NCBI GenBank assembly: GCA_964458665.1
Contig: CAYWOO010000071.1
Location: 1 to 7,247 of the forward strand
Source: JANXYW01 sp964458665
Lineage (GTDB): Bacteria; Chloroflexota; Dehalococcoidia; DSTF01; JACRBR01
Length of the DNA stretch: 7,247 nucleotides
Reading direction: 5' to 3'
Shown here: positions 1 through 7,016 of the stretch, in pieces
Layout of the letters: each line of letters starts with the position of its first letter
Position numbering within the stretch: position 1 is the stretch's first letter
Made by a program: the position numbers and the translations under genes
Notes under the pieces: model-generated
Told to the model about the DNA's origin: nothing
Database searches by the model: none
What the model saw: the letters and a program-made list of their open reading frames with translations, nothing else

Positions 1-865
1 GCGTCCAGAAGAACTGGTCGGCGCCGCTCGCCAGCGCGCCTGTGGAACTGCCGACCGAGTAGTAGTACCTGGTGGCGGGCTGCAAGCCGGTGAGCTTGAC
101 CTCGTGCTCCATGCGGAGCGTGCCCTCATCGACGTTCGTGCCGAGCACGTCGGTGGTGAAACCGTAGCTCACGCGGCTGTCCGAGGCCGCGCTCGTGCGC
201 CAGCGCACGACCACGCTGCTAGGCGTCCCAGACTGGAGGTAGGGGCCGCGCGTCAGGGACACGCTCGGGGGCGATGTGCTGCCGAACAGCTCCAGGACGA
301 AGCTCACGTCCGAGCTGGCGCCGCTGTCCTGGTGAACCTCCACGGCCAAGACGTTGACGCCGGTCACTAGCACGGAGGAAGGGAGGGAGGTCGCGTAGAA
401 GGCGGACTCGTCGGCGCCGGTCACCGCCGTAGAGGCGGGTGTAGTTGAGGTAATCGCTCCCGCAGGCATGTTGCTGCGGAACACTTCAGTGCCGTTCAGA
501 TAGACCACCGCCCCGTCGTCTCGCAGCAGCCTCACCGTCGCGCTGTTGAAGGCCGAGGCGTCGGCCACCGTGAAGGTATTCCGGAAGTAGGTCGTGATGT
601 ACTTGCTGGTGGAGCTCGGGCCATAGCTCACCACCGTTGCTTCGTCGCCATCACCGTAGCCGAGCTGCGCCGGCCCGGAGGACCATCCGCTGTCGTTGAA
701 GCCGGCCGCTCGCCAGGCCGTTCCCTGGTTGCTGCCGTTGTCCAAGTACTTCCAGTTGGCTCCGACTGCGACCAGGGTCGTGTCGGCAGCCGCTGCCGGG
801 AGGACCGGCAGCAGCCAGCCCCAGATCAAGATGCTCGCTGCGGTACGGGCTCGACTTGGACGCAT
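1..865 (-). CDS. Secreted purple-acid-phosphatase-like metallophosphoesterase, N-terminal part (runs off left edge)
   Basis: The reverse strand is open from ATG at 865 to the window edge (288 codons, no stop), so the gene is partial and its C-terminus is missing. Residues 1-27 form a signal peptide: Arg-rich start, hydrophobic core ILIWGWLLPVLP, and an AAAA cleavage region. Residues about 30-195 resemble the jelly-roll, galactose-binding-like module often placed before hydrolases (WKYLDNG, TAWRAAGFNDSGW, QLGYGDGDE, YFRNTF, LLRDDGAVVYLNG, NVLAVEVHQ). Residues about 203-288 match the fibronectin-III-like N-terminal domain of purple acid phosphatases (LTRGPYLQ, VVVRWRT, LTGLQPATRYYYSVG). In known proteins this is normally followed by a calcineurin-like two-metal phosphoesterase domain, which would lie outside the window, so the enzyme activity is inferred. 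The start has only a G-run (869-874) as a weak ribosome site. It is divergent from the deacetylase gene. Domain identification is firm; substrate is unknown. Confidence 0.88.
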   Translation of the reverse strand, partial: MRPSRARTAASILIWGWLLPVLPAAAADTTLVAVGANWKYLDNGSNQGTAWRAAGFNDSGWSSGPAQLGYGDGDEATVVSYGPSSTSKYITTYFRNTFTVADASAFNSATVRLLRDDGAVVYLNGTEVFRSNMPAGAITSTTPASTAVTGADESAFYATSLPSSVLVTGVNVLAVEVHQDSGASSDVSFVLELFGSTSPPSVSLTRGPYLQSGTPSSVVVRWRTSAASDSRVSYGFTTDVLGTNVDEGTLRMEHEVKLTGLQPATRYYYSVGSSTGALASGADQFFWT

Positions 866-947
866 GGACCCCCCAGCTTCCGGCGTTAAGTGGGCGACGA
901 CGCTCGAGTGAGGCTCCGCCACGGCCGCATGGAGGGTGCGGACGGGC

Positions 948-977
948 ACGTTAGCAGGCGGTGCCCGGAGTGGTCAA
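948..977 (-). promoter_or_regulatory. Candidate sigma-70-type promoter for the phosphoesterase gene
   Basis: Reading the minus strand, TTGACC (972-977) is followed after 18 bases by TAACGT (948-953). TGC directly precedes the second hexamer, giving an extended -10 pattern. The -35 box matches five of six consensus bases; the -10 matches three of six, so the extension matters. Transcription would start near 941, leaving a leader of about 75 bases before ATG at 865. Placement in the divergent gap supports it; no experiment does. Confidence 0.4.
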
Positions 978-978
978 A

Positions 979-1006
979 CCCGAGATCCGGAGCCCGAGAT
1001 CCGGAG
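979..1006. repeat. Perfect 14-bp tandem direct repeat in the divergent promoter region
   Basis: CCCGAGATCCGGAG occurs at 979-992 and again, with no gap or mismatch, at 993-1006. It lies between the divergent phosphoesterase and deacetylase genes, immediately upstream of the candidate -35 box on the minus strand (about -38 to -65 from the inferred start). Activator sites often sit there. Head-to-tail repeats are typical of response regulators such as PhoB, but the sequence and the 14-bp period do not match the 11-bp pho box. A chance small duplication is the alternative. Confidence 0.8.
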
Positions 1007-1059
1007 CGCTGGGCTCGGCGCATGACCGAGCTCAGGCGTGCTATTTTGGGGCGCCTCTC

Positions 1060-2142
1060 ATGACGCTGCGAAAGCTGACGCTCGCCTCGCTCCGATTGGT
1101 GGGTGCCTGCGCGATGCTGAGGCAACGGCGGCGGGGCACCGTCAGCGTCCTGATGTTTCACGGGGTCGCGGCTGACGTGGAAGGCGCGTGGAAGCCGTTG
1201 CGAGAACGTGCCTCCGTGCAGGCGCTCGAACGCTACATGGCGGTGCTGGGCCGGCACTATCGCTTCGTCAGCCTGGAGGCGGCGGTCGAAATGATCGCTG
1301 GCCGTCGACCTTTCGAGCCGAATAGCCTGGTGCTGAGCTTCGACGATGGCTATCGGAACAACTTGACGCGGGCGTGGCCCGTGCTCAAGCGATTCGGCGC
1401 ACCGATGGCCCTGTTCCTGCCCAGCGGGAAGATCGCCGAGCGGAGCGTATTCGCCTTCGATCGGATGGATTACGCGTTGCAGCACATCCCCGGCGACGAG
1501 TTGCGCCTCGAAAGCGACGGCTTCGCCCAAACGCTGCGGCTGAAACCGCGGGAGGCGCTGCGGAGCTCCTTCGCGGCGTTGCGCGAGGCCTTGAAGCAGC
1601 GGCTCGGCGACGACCTCGAGTACGGCGAGGTCGTCACGCGGCTGGTGCGGCAGTGCGAGGAACGCGCGGGCCGCAGCCTGGAAGCCTTCAAGGAGGCGGA
1701 CGAATTTTCCGCGCTACTCTCGTGGGACGAGGTGCGCCAGCTCGCTGAGCAGCCCGACGTGGAGATCGGCAGTCATACGGTCGATCACACTCGGCTCGGT
1801 TTCGCCGACGAGCCGACCGTCCGCGACCAGCTCTCGCGCTCGCGCAGAGAAATCGAGGCGGCGTCCGGCCGACCGTGTCGCTTTCTCGCATACCCCAACG
1901 GCAGCTATACGGCCCGCGTGGCCCGCCTAGCCGAGGAGGCCGGCTACGTCGCGGCTCTCGCCACGGAGGAAGGAACCAATCCTCCCAACCATCCGTTGAT
2001 GGCGCTGCGCCGTTTGGCCCTGCCGGCCGATCGAGACGAAACCGAGGTGGAGGCTCGCATGTGCGGCCTTTCCGATGCGATCGCCGCCCTGAAGGCTAGA
2101 CTGCTCTCGGCAGTGGGAAGGCCGCAGGCGGAGCCGTCTTGA
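1060..2142 (+). CDS. NodB-type polysaccharide deacetylase (carbohydrate esterase 4 fold)
   Basis: This 360-residue protein belongs to the NodB-homology deacetylases, metal-dependent enzymes that remove N- or O-acetyl groups from polysaccharides. A conserved N-terminal strand, VLMFHGV (30-36), precedes motif 1, SFDDGY (93-98), which has the catalytic-base Asp95 and metal-ligand Asp96. Motif 2 is SHTVDH (238-243), with metal ligands His239 and His243. Motif 3 is AYPNG (277-281). Between motifs 1 and 2 lies a helical, charged insert of roughly 90 residues (about 130-220). The N-terminus (LTLASLRLVGACAML) is only weakly hydrophobic and runs straight into RQRRR, so export is not evident. ATG at 1060 was chosen over in-frame GTG at 961 because the extra 33 residues would be encoded across the tandem repeat and divergent promoter and have no family resemblance. 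A G-run at 1048-1051, 8 bases upstream, is a weak ribosome site. It is first of four co-directional genes; the next starts 32 bases after its stop. In EPS loci such enzymes tailor amino sugars. Confidence 0.93.
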   Translation: MTLRKLTLASLRLVGACAMLRQRRRGTVSVLMFHGVAADVEGAWKPLRERASVQALERYMAVLGRHYRFVSLEAAVEMIAGRRPFEPNSLVLSFDDGYRNNLTRAWPVLKRFGAPMALFLPSGKIAERSVFAFDRMDYALQHIPGDELRLESDGFAQTLRLKPREALRSSFAALREALKQRLGDDLEYGEVVTRLVRQCEERAGRSLEAFKEADEFSALLSWDEVRQLAEQPDVEIGSHTVDHTRLGFADEPTVRDQLSRSRREIEAASGRPCRFLAYPNGSYTARVARLAEEAGYVAALATEEGTNPPNHPLMALRRLALPADRDETEVEARMCGLSDAIAALKARLLSAVGRPQAEPS

Positions 2143-2146
2143 GCGC

Positions 2147-2165
2147 GGCCGCGCGACGCGTGGCC
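2147..2165 (+). other. Strong GC-rich hairpin between the deacetylase and YdjM-TPR genes
   Basis: GGCCGCGC (2147-2154) pairs with GCGTGGCC (2158-2165) across a 3-base loop, GAC. This is an eight-pair stem with one G-T wobble. It fills most of the 32-base gap and ends 9 bases before the GTG start of the next gene. No T-run follows, so a standard intrinsic terminator is unlikely. It could stabilise the upstream message end, weaken read-through, or limit ribosome access to the downstream start. The pairing is visible; function is inference. Confidence 0.5.
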
Positions 2166-2174
2166 TCCTAGACA

Positions 2175-3107
2175 GTGCCGGTCCTCGGTCATGCCTTCGT
2201 GGGGTGGGCAACCGGACTCGTTTGGCAACGACGTGTGGCGCGCGCCGCGACCCTGCCGCGGCTCGTCCCGGCGGCTGTAATACTGGCCTACACACCTGAC
2301 GTCGCCACCGTTCTCGCATCGCCGCTCTGGGCTGAGGCCCGACGCGCCTGCCACTCGGTGCTGCTGGGGCCGTTACTGGCCTTGCTGGTCGCTGTCCCCA
2401 CGGCCCGCGTGCTCGGAACGCGGTTTCAATCGGCCGCGCCTCTGGCGCTGCTGTCGATCTGGTTCCACGACGTGCTCGACCTCTTTCAGGGCACCGACCG
2501 GCAACCGCTTTGGCCGCTCAGCGGCCGGGACTTCGGACTCGACCTGTTCCCATCTGGCCTGATGTGGGAGGGCATCGGATTTGGATTGCTGTGGGTCATC
2601 GCGCACCGCGCCCTCGGGCCGAGCCCACCGGCCTCTCGCGTCGGATGGAGCGGCGCGACGCCCGCGGGAGCGGCGATCGTGATCGCGATCTTGGCAGTGG
2701 CGGCGGCGACTGCGCACCTTCGAGATCTCCGGGAGGAGCAACTCGAAGCCGCGCGCAGGGCCTACGCGGCCGGCGACAACACTCGGACGCTCGAACTCCT
2801 CGATCTCGCGGAGCGATGGCCCTCCACGGCGCGGCCGGGCCGCATCGACACCCTGCGAGGCGACGCCTGTCTCGAGCTCGGGGATCGGCGGCTGGCCCGG
2901 GAGCTCTACTTGGCTGCGTCAGACGCCGATCCCTCGTACTTCTGGGCCGTTGCCGGGCTGGCTCTGTTGGAGGCTCGGGGGGAGGGGTCGAGCGGCGCGC
3001 GGCGCTCGAGGGCGGCCCCCTACGTCGAACGCCTGGAGCGTCAGTTCGCAAGACACGCGGCTCTGCGCCGCGTGAGGGCCGAGCTCGAACGGGAACTTGG
3101 CCGCTGA
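2175..3107 (+). CDS. YdjM/DUF457-family membrane protein fused to a C-terminal TPR-like domain
   Basis: This 310-residue protein has two parts. Residues 1-147 resemble the YdjM family of membrane-bound putative metal-dependent hydrolases: GHAFVG with His6, TPD (40-42), CHS with His60, HDVLD (98-102), and the family-like end QPLWPLS (110-116). Hydrophobic helices lie near 31-50, 61-80, 87-105 and 128-146. A fifth helix at 165-181 (AGAAIVIAILAVAAATA) leads into residues 187-268, which look like two to three TPR-type helix pairs (LEAARRAYAAGD, GDACLELGDRRLARELYLAASDADP, YFWAVAGLALLEA). The tail is Arg- and Glu-rich. No reaction is established for YdjM proteins; the conserved His and Asp suggest a metal site. 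The TPR part probably binds a partner. GTG at 2175 is the earliest possible start, since an in-frame TAG lies 6 bases upstream, and the His6 motif needs it. No Shine-Dalgarno sequence is visible. It sits between deacetylase and lyase-fold genes, so a role in glycan handling is inferred. Confidence 0.85.
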   Translation: MPVLGHAFVGWATGLVWQRRVARAATLPRLVPAAVILAYTPDVATVLASPLWAEARRACHSVLLGPLLALLVAVPTARVLGTRFQSAAPLALLSIWFHDVLDLFQGTDRQPLWPLSGRDFGLDLFPSGLMWEGIGFGLLWVIAHRALGPSPPASRVGWSGATPAGAAIVIAILAVAAATAHLRDLREEQLEAARRAYAAGDNTRTLELLDLAERWPSTARPGRIDTLRGDACLELGDRRLARELYLAASDADPSYFWAVAGLALLEARGEGSSGARRSRAAPYVERLERQFARHAALRRVRAELERELGR

Positions 3108-3310
3108 GACCGCGATCCAGCCTGACTCTGGCCATGCGCCGCCGCGCGCGAGGCGAATGCCGGTTCCCCACAGGCTGCATCTGCTCTACTCTTCTCATCT
3201 TGCCGACGCCTGTGACCTCGGGTCTGAGAACCCGGTAATCATGGCTCCGAACGGGAGCAAGGGAGTGCGCCACGGAAGCCACGCCGGGCGAACCGCGGAG
3301 CTGCGCTGAT
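3108..3310 (+). other. 203-base gap with no firm feature; possible 50- to 70-codon small ORF
   Basis: This is the longest gap in the plus-strand run. No convincing promoter or terminator is visible. A weak 5-bp hairpin occurs at 3219-3234 (CGGGT, six-base loop, ACCCG). One frame stays open from TTG at 3097, or ATG at 3157, to TGA at 3307-3309, one base before the ATG of the lyase-fold gene. The 50-residue version begins MPVPHRLHLLYSSHL and resembles no family I recognise. A GAGG lies only 3 bases before ATG 3157. It may be a leader peptide, a gene remnant or chance. Confidence 0.2.
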
Positions 3311-5323
3311 ATGCAAAGCCTCGATTGGTATCTCCACCGCCTGCGCGGCATGTCCGCCGGTGAGATCGCATGGCGTACCCGCGCGACGTGCTGGGAGGCG
3401 CTGGATCGCTGCCGCGTCGGCATCGGCTGGCGTCCTAAGCTCGATGCGGCCTGGTTGGCCGCGGCCGCCGATTCGCCCCGGTCTCTTCGCTTGACGGGTG
3501 TACAGCCCGGAGACTGGAAGGACTCCTTGGCCGGGTCGCCCGAAGCCGTCTGGCGTGACCGTCTCCTGGCTCGCGCAGAAAGGATCGCTGCCCACCGACT
3601 GTCCTTCTTCGATATCCACGACAGGCATCTGGGCGACCCCATCGACTGGAACCGAGACCATGCCTCCGGCCAGGCGTCGCCCATGGGGTTTGCTCCTGCG
3701 ATCGACTATCGCGACTATCGCGTGACGGGCGACGCCAAACTGGTCTGGGAACCAAACCGACATCACCACCTCGTGGTCCTCGGGCGCGCCTACCGTGCGT
3801 CGGGCGAAAAGCGCTATGCAGCCGCCGCCGTCGAGCAACTGCAATCCTGGCTGGAGCAGTGTCCATACGGCCGGGGGATGAACTGGAGGAGCCCGCTCGA
3901 GCTGGCCATCCGCCTCATCAACTGGGTCTGGACCATCGACCTGATCCGCGACTCCGGGCTCTATTCCGGCGAGTTCCGAACGCGGCTCCTCGATGCGGTG
4001 TGGGCGCACCTTCACGAGGTCGCGCGGAAGTACTCGCAGGGGTCTTCCGCCAACAACCACCGGATCGGCGAAGCCGCGGGGGTCTTCGTCGGCGCCTCCT
4101 ACTTCGGGGACTTGCCGGACAGCAACCGCTTGAGAGAGGAGGCGCGCGAGATCCTGACCGGGGAGATCCTGGCTCAAACCTACGCTGACGGATGCAACCG
4201 GGAGCTAGCGCTCGGCTATCACCTCTTCGTCCTGCAGTTCTTTCTGGTGGCGGGAGCCTTGGCTCGAAGATCCGCTCGCAACATGCCAAGCGGCTACTGG
4301 ACGATGCTCGAAAGGAAGCTCGCTTTCTTGAGTGCGCTCACCGAAGGCGGGGATGCGCTGCCGATGTTCGGCGACTCCGACGACGGCTACGTTCTGGACC
4401 TCGGTGCTCTTCCAGGCCCCGATCCTACCGGCCTGTTGGGCGTGGGCGCCGTCCTTGTCGGCGGCGCGAGTGAGCCAGTCGAAGCCGCGCGCTGGCTCTT
4501 CGACGGCGCGGCGGGGCCGGCGCCGGATGCCGTGACGGATCCTGCGTCGTCGGTCCGGCTCGGGTCACGCGCGTTCCCCGAATCGGGGCACTATCTGCTC
4601 CAGAGCGGCCGACCCGGGATGCCGCAACGGATCAGCGTCCTCTTCGATTGCGGTGAGCTCGGGTTCGGCTCCATCGCCGCCCACGGACACGCCGACGCCT
4701 TGAGCTTCTGCCTGCGCGCTTTTGGTCGCGACGTGCTGGTGGACCCGGGGACCTACGATTACTTCACGTACCCCGCCTGGCGAGACTACTTCCGGAGCAC
4801 TCGCGCCCACAATACCCTGGTCGTCGACGACCAGGATCAATCAGTGATGCTGGGTCCGTTCCTCTGGGGCGAGCGCGCCCGCGCCCGATGCCTGTCGTGG
4901 CGGGTCCTCGAGGACGGAGCCCAGATCACGGCGGAGCACGACGGGTACTCGCGGCTTGCGGACCCCGTCGTCCACCGTCGCCATCTGACGCTCGAAGGCG
5001 CCGCGCGCAGCTTGACCATTCACGACGAAGTCCTGGCACGGGGCGCTCACACTGCCTCCGCCTTCTTTCATCTCGCCGAGGATTGCGTGGTGAGAGACAT
5101 CGATTCCAACCGGGTGCGCGTCGCTCTGGGAGCTGCGCAGATCACCCTGGTGCTGGACCCCGCTTTCGCGGTGCAGATCGTGTGCGGGAGTGAAGATCCG
5201 ATCGGTGGCTGGGTGAGCCGGGGTTATCACCGGAAGACCAGGGCCTCGACGGTGATCGGCCGAGCCAGCACCAAGGGCAACACGTCCTTCCAGTGCCGGA
5301 TCGAGCTGGGCGAGGCCGGCTGA
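3311..5323 (+). CDS. Heparinase II/III-like (alginate-lyase-fold) polysaccharide lyase family protein
   Basis: At 670 residues this has the two-domain layout of heparinase II/III-type lyases, which cleave acidic polysaccharides by beta-elimination. Residues about 1-345 form the helical toroid: the opening WYLHRLRGMSAGEIAWR is typical of versions found in EPS loci, and ANNHRIGE (247-254) and GYHLF (302-306) hold likely catalytic His250 and Tyr303. Residues about 420-665 form the beta-sandwich domain: AHGHADALSF (457-466), LVDPGTY (476-482) and RAHNT (498-502). By analogy with heparinase II, His458 would be catalytic and His460, Asp478 and His500 the zinc ligands; the spacings fit. MFGDSDDGY (352-360) is a further family motif. 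No signal peptide or membrane helix is visible, so it appears cytoplasmic unless exported unusually. GGAG at 3297-3300 lies 10 bases before ATG. It is followed after 28 bases by the beta-helix gene, suggesting co-transcription. Substrate is unknown; repair or trimming of the locus's own polymer is likely. Confidence 0.92.
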   Translation: MQSLDWYLHRLRGMSAGEIAWRTRATCWEALDRCRVGIGWRPKLDAAWLAAAADSPRSLRLTGVQPGDWKDSLAGSPEAVWRDRLLARAERIAAHRLSFFDIHDRHLGDPIDWNRDHASGQASPMGFAPAIDYRDYRVTGDAKLVWEPNRHHHLVVLGRAYRASGEKRYAAAAVEQLQSWLEQCPYGRGMNWRSPLELAIRLINWVWTIDLIRDSGLYSGEFRTRLLDAVWAHLHEVARKYSQGSSANNHRIGEAAGVFVGASYFGDLPDSNRLREEAREILTGEILAQTYADGCNRELALGYHLFVLQFFLVAGALARRSARNMPSGYWTMLERKLAFLSALTEGGDALPMFGDSDDGYVLDLGALPGPDPTGLLGVGAVLVGGASEPVEAARWLFDGAAGPAPDAVTDPASSVRLGSRAFPESGHYLLQSGRPGMPQRISVLFDCGELGFGSIAAHGHADALSFCLRAFGRDVLVDPGTYDYFTYPAWRDYFRSTRAHNTLVVDDQDQSVMLGPFLWGERARARCLSWRVLEDGAQITAEHDGYSRLADPVVHRRHLTLEGAARSLTIHDEVLARGAHTASAFFHLAEDCVVRDIDSNRVRVALGAAQITLVLDPAFAVQIVCGSEDPIGGWVSRGYHRKTRASTVIGRASTKGNTSFQCRIELGEAG

Positions 5324-5340
5324 TCTGGTCTGCCTCCGGA

Positions 5341-5346
5341 AAGGAG
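5341..5346 (+). promoter_or_regulatory. Shine-Dalgarno site deciding the GTG start at 5352
   Basis: AAGGAG lies 5 bases before GTG at 5352, the best ribosome-binding site in the window. It supports this non-ATG start, as does the complete signal peptide that follows. Confidence 0.75.
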
Positions 5347-5351
5347 TCCCT

Positions 5352-7016
5352 GTGTCGAGCGCCCTCAGGCTGACTGTCGCCGCCGGTTTCTTCGTAGGTG
5401 TCCCGGCCTTTGCCGCAGCTGCGTTCAGGCCCCCAATCGGGATACCCACGCCTCCCTTCGGGACCAACGAGGAGGCACCCGCGAGTCCAAATCCTTGGAG
5501 GCAGCCGGTCGCGGGCTTCTACTACGTGGACGCATCGGTCCCGGACGCGACGGATGGCGGCAACCCCTACGGGACGCCCTCCCGCCCACGCCGCACAATT
5601 CCTATCGGGCTTCCGGCCGGAGCGGTGGTCGAGGTGCACGGGACCTACGACCAGGATCACTCCAGCCCGAAGGACATCATAGCGGCCGGAACCGCAGCCG
5701 CGCCCGTGTTCATCCGGGGGCAGAGCTCGTCGATGCGGCCCACCTTGACGGGCGATTTCACCGTTTCCGGGAGTTACTTCATTGTCGAGAACATCAATTT
5801 CTTCCTCTCGCCTTCGAAGCGCGGAGGGGTCGGCGTCACCGGCCCCACGACCCACGGCGTCATCCGCCACAACGACATCCGAGGCCACCGCAACTCCGGC
5901 GGGGTCGGCCTCGCCAGCTACTCTGCGGACCAGGTCTTGGACAACTGCGTCCTCTGGGACAACAAGATCCACGGCAACGGAGACTGGACGAGCCAGATAG
6001 GGGACCGTGACCTGCACGGGATCATCGTCAATCAGCGTGTCAACCACCTCTGGGTGCTGGACAACGAGATCTACGAGAACGAAGGCACCGGCATCCAGAT
6101 CAACGCTGGCAGTCTGGTTCTGCAATCGACCGTCCACCACATCTTCGTCGGGCGCAACATCGCCCACAACAACAAGCAGGCCGGGTTCTCGACCAAACAG
6201 TCGGTGGACACCATCTTTTCGCAGAACGTCGCCTACGCGCACCGCGCCAGCAATTCGGCGGACGGCTCCGGCCTGGGACACCAATACGGACCGGAGCGCG
6301 TCTGGTATCTCTTCAACCACGTCTACGACAGCGAGAATGGGATATCAGTCGTGAGCGACAGCGGCCTCGGCTCGGGAAACGACTCGTACTTCATTGGCAA
6401 TCTCATCCACGACATACACAGCAACTCCGGCTTCCAGGCCAACTCTCCCTGGACCTGGGGCACGGCGATCCAGCTCGTTGGGCACAAGAACCGGTTCGTG
6501 GTCAACAACACCATCTATGACGTCGACAACGGCATCACCGGGGCTCCTCACGGGAATACCGGGTCGATCGTCATCTCCAACAACATCATCGCCCACGTGA
6601 CGCGCGGCAGTCACATCTTCCTCGAGGAGGCGGCGGTGGCAACCGCGTCGCGCATGCGCAACAACCTCCTCGATGGCACGGTTCGCATCAAGTGGGGATC
6701 CTCGACCGCGCACGACCTCACAGGCTTTCGGAGAACCTACTCCGGCCAGGGCGTTGGCAGCGTGAACGCGGATCCGCTGTTCATCAAGGCCGCGGGCGGT
6801 GATTTCCATCCCTCGCTGAGTTCGCCGGCCGTGGACAAAGGCGCCTTGGAGGATGTCTACGCGATCTTCAAGAGCCTGTACGGAATCGACATCGCCGTTG
6901 ACCAGGACCGCCTGCCCCGACCCTCAGGGAGCGCTTGGGACATCGGCGCCTACGAGGTCGACAGTAGACAAAGCCCCGCGTCGCGATCGGAGACCACACC
7001 TGGCCGAAGGGATTAG
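5352..7016 (+). CDS. Secreted right-handed parallel beta-helix repeat protein
   Basis: This 554-residue protein starts with a signal peptide (ALRLTVAAGFFVGVPAFAAAA, about 4-24) and then a Pro-rich linker to about residue 55. FYYVDASVPDATDGGNPYGTPSRP (56-79 region) is the usual opening of beta-helix proteins of the pectate-lyase-like or NosD-like class. Residues about 90-450 form repeated coils rich in Asn and short hydrophobic strands: IVENINF, GVIRHNDI, VLDNCVLWDNKI, LWVLDNEIYEN, IFVGRNIAHNN, FNHVYD, FIGNLIHDI, FVVNNTIYD, IVISNNIIAH. The C-terminal cap has two family hallmarks, ADPLF plus DFHPSLSSPAVDKG (473-497) and the ending WDIGAYE (529-535). Such proteins bind, lyse or epimerise polysaccharides outside the cytoplasm; I see no motif that selects one activity. 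No sorting tag or membrane anchor is present. It lies 28 bases after the lyase-fold gene and probably shares its transcript. Fold assignment is strong, reaction unknown. Confidence 0.92.
   Translation: MSSALRLTVAAGFFVGVPAFAAAAFRPPIGIPTPPFGTNEEAPASPNPWRQPVAGFYYVDASVPDATDGGNPYGTPSRPRRTIPIGLPAGAVVEVHGTYDQDHSSPKDIIAAGTAAAPVFIRGQSSSMRPTLTGDFTVSGSYFIVENINFFLSPSKRGGVGVTGPTTHGVIRHNDIRGHRNSGGVGLASYSADQVLDNCVLWDNKIHGNGDWTSQIGDRDLHGIIVNQRVNHLWVLDNEIYENEGTGIQINAGSLVLQSTVHHIFVGRNIAHNNKQAGFSTKQSVDTIFSQNVAYAHRASNSADGSGLGHQYGPERVWYLFNHVYDSENGISVVSDSGLGSGNDSYFIGNLIHDIHSNSGFQANSPWTWGTAIQLVGHKNRFVVNNTIYDVDNGITGAPHGNTGSIVISNNIIAHVTRGSHIFLEEAAVATASRMRNNLLDGTVRIKWGSSTAHDLTGFRRTYSGQGVGSVNADPLFIKAAGGDFHPSLSSPAVDKGALEDVYAIFKSLYGIDIAVDQDRLPRPSGSAWDIGAYEVDSRQSPASRSETTPGRRD

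Noticed and set aside
1042..1047. TATTTT as a -10 box for the deacetylase
   Set aside because: No acceptable -35 hexamer lies at a normal spacing upstream, so a promoter cannot be supported.
961..1059. N-terminal extension of the deacetylase from GTG 961
   Set aside because: It would translate the tandem repeat and divergent promoter region, has no family resemblance, and ATG 1060 gives a normal start.
886..1530. Long minus-strand open frame opposite the deacetylase
   Set aside because: Its product is low-complexity, rich in Arg, His and Gln, and lies antisense to a gene with clear catalytic motifs; it is a GC-rich shadow.
3164..3192. Possible promoter TTCCCC / TACTCT before the lyase-fold gene
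   Set aside because: The 17-base spacing is right but each box matches only about half of the consensus.
2596..3684. 362-codon minus-strand open frame
   Set aside because: Very rich in Arg, Pro and Ser and antisense to the TPR tail and the lyase N-terminus; no recognisable domain.
3702..3721. Direct repeat CGACTATCG in the lyase-fold gene
   Set aside because: It encodes the repeated Asp-Tyr-Arg residues in a coding frame and has no sign of a separate role.
5334..5346. Hairpin CTCC / GGAG that could mask the Shine-Dalgarno site of the beta-helix gene
   Set aside because: Only four base pairs with a five-base loop; too weak to claim as regulation.
5142..6320. 392-codon minus-strand open frame opposite the lyase and beta-helix genes
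   Set aside because: It spans the junction of two well-supported plus-strand genes, its Val/Asp/Arg-rich product matches no family, and it has the composition expected of an antisense frame.
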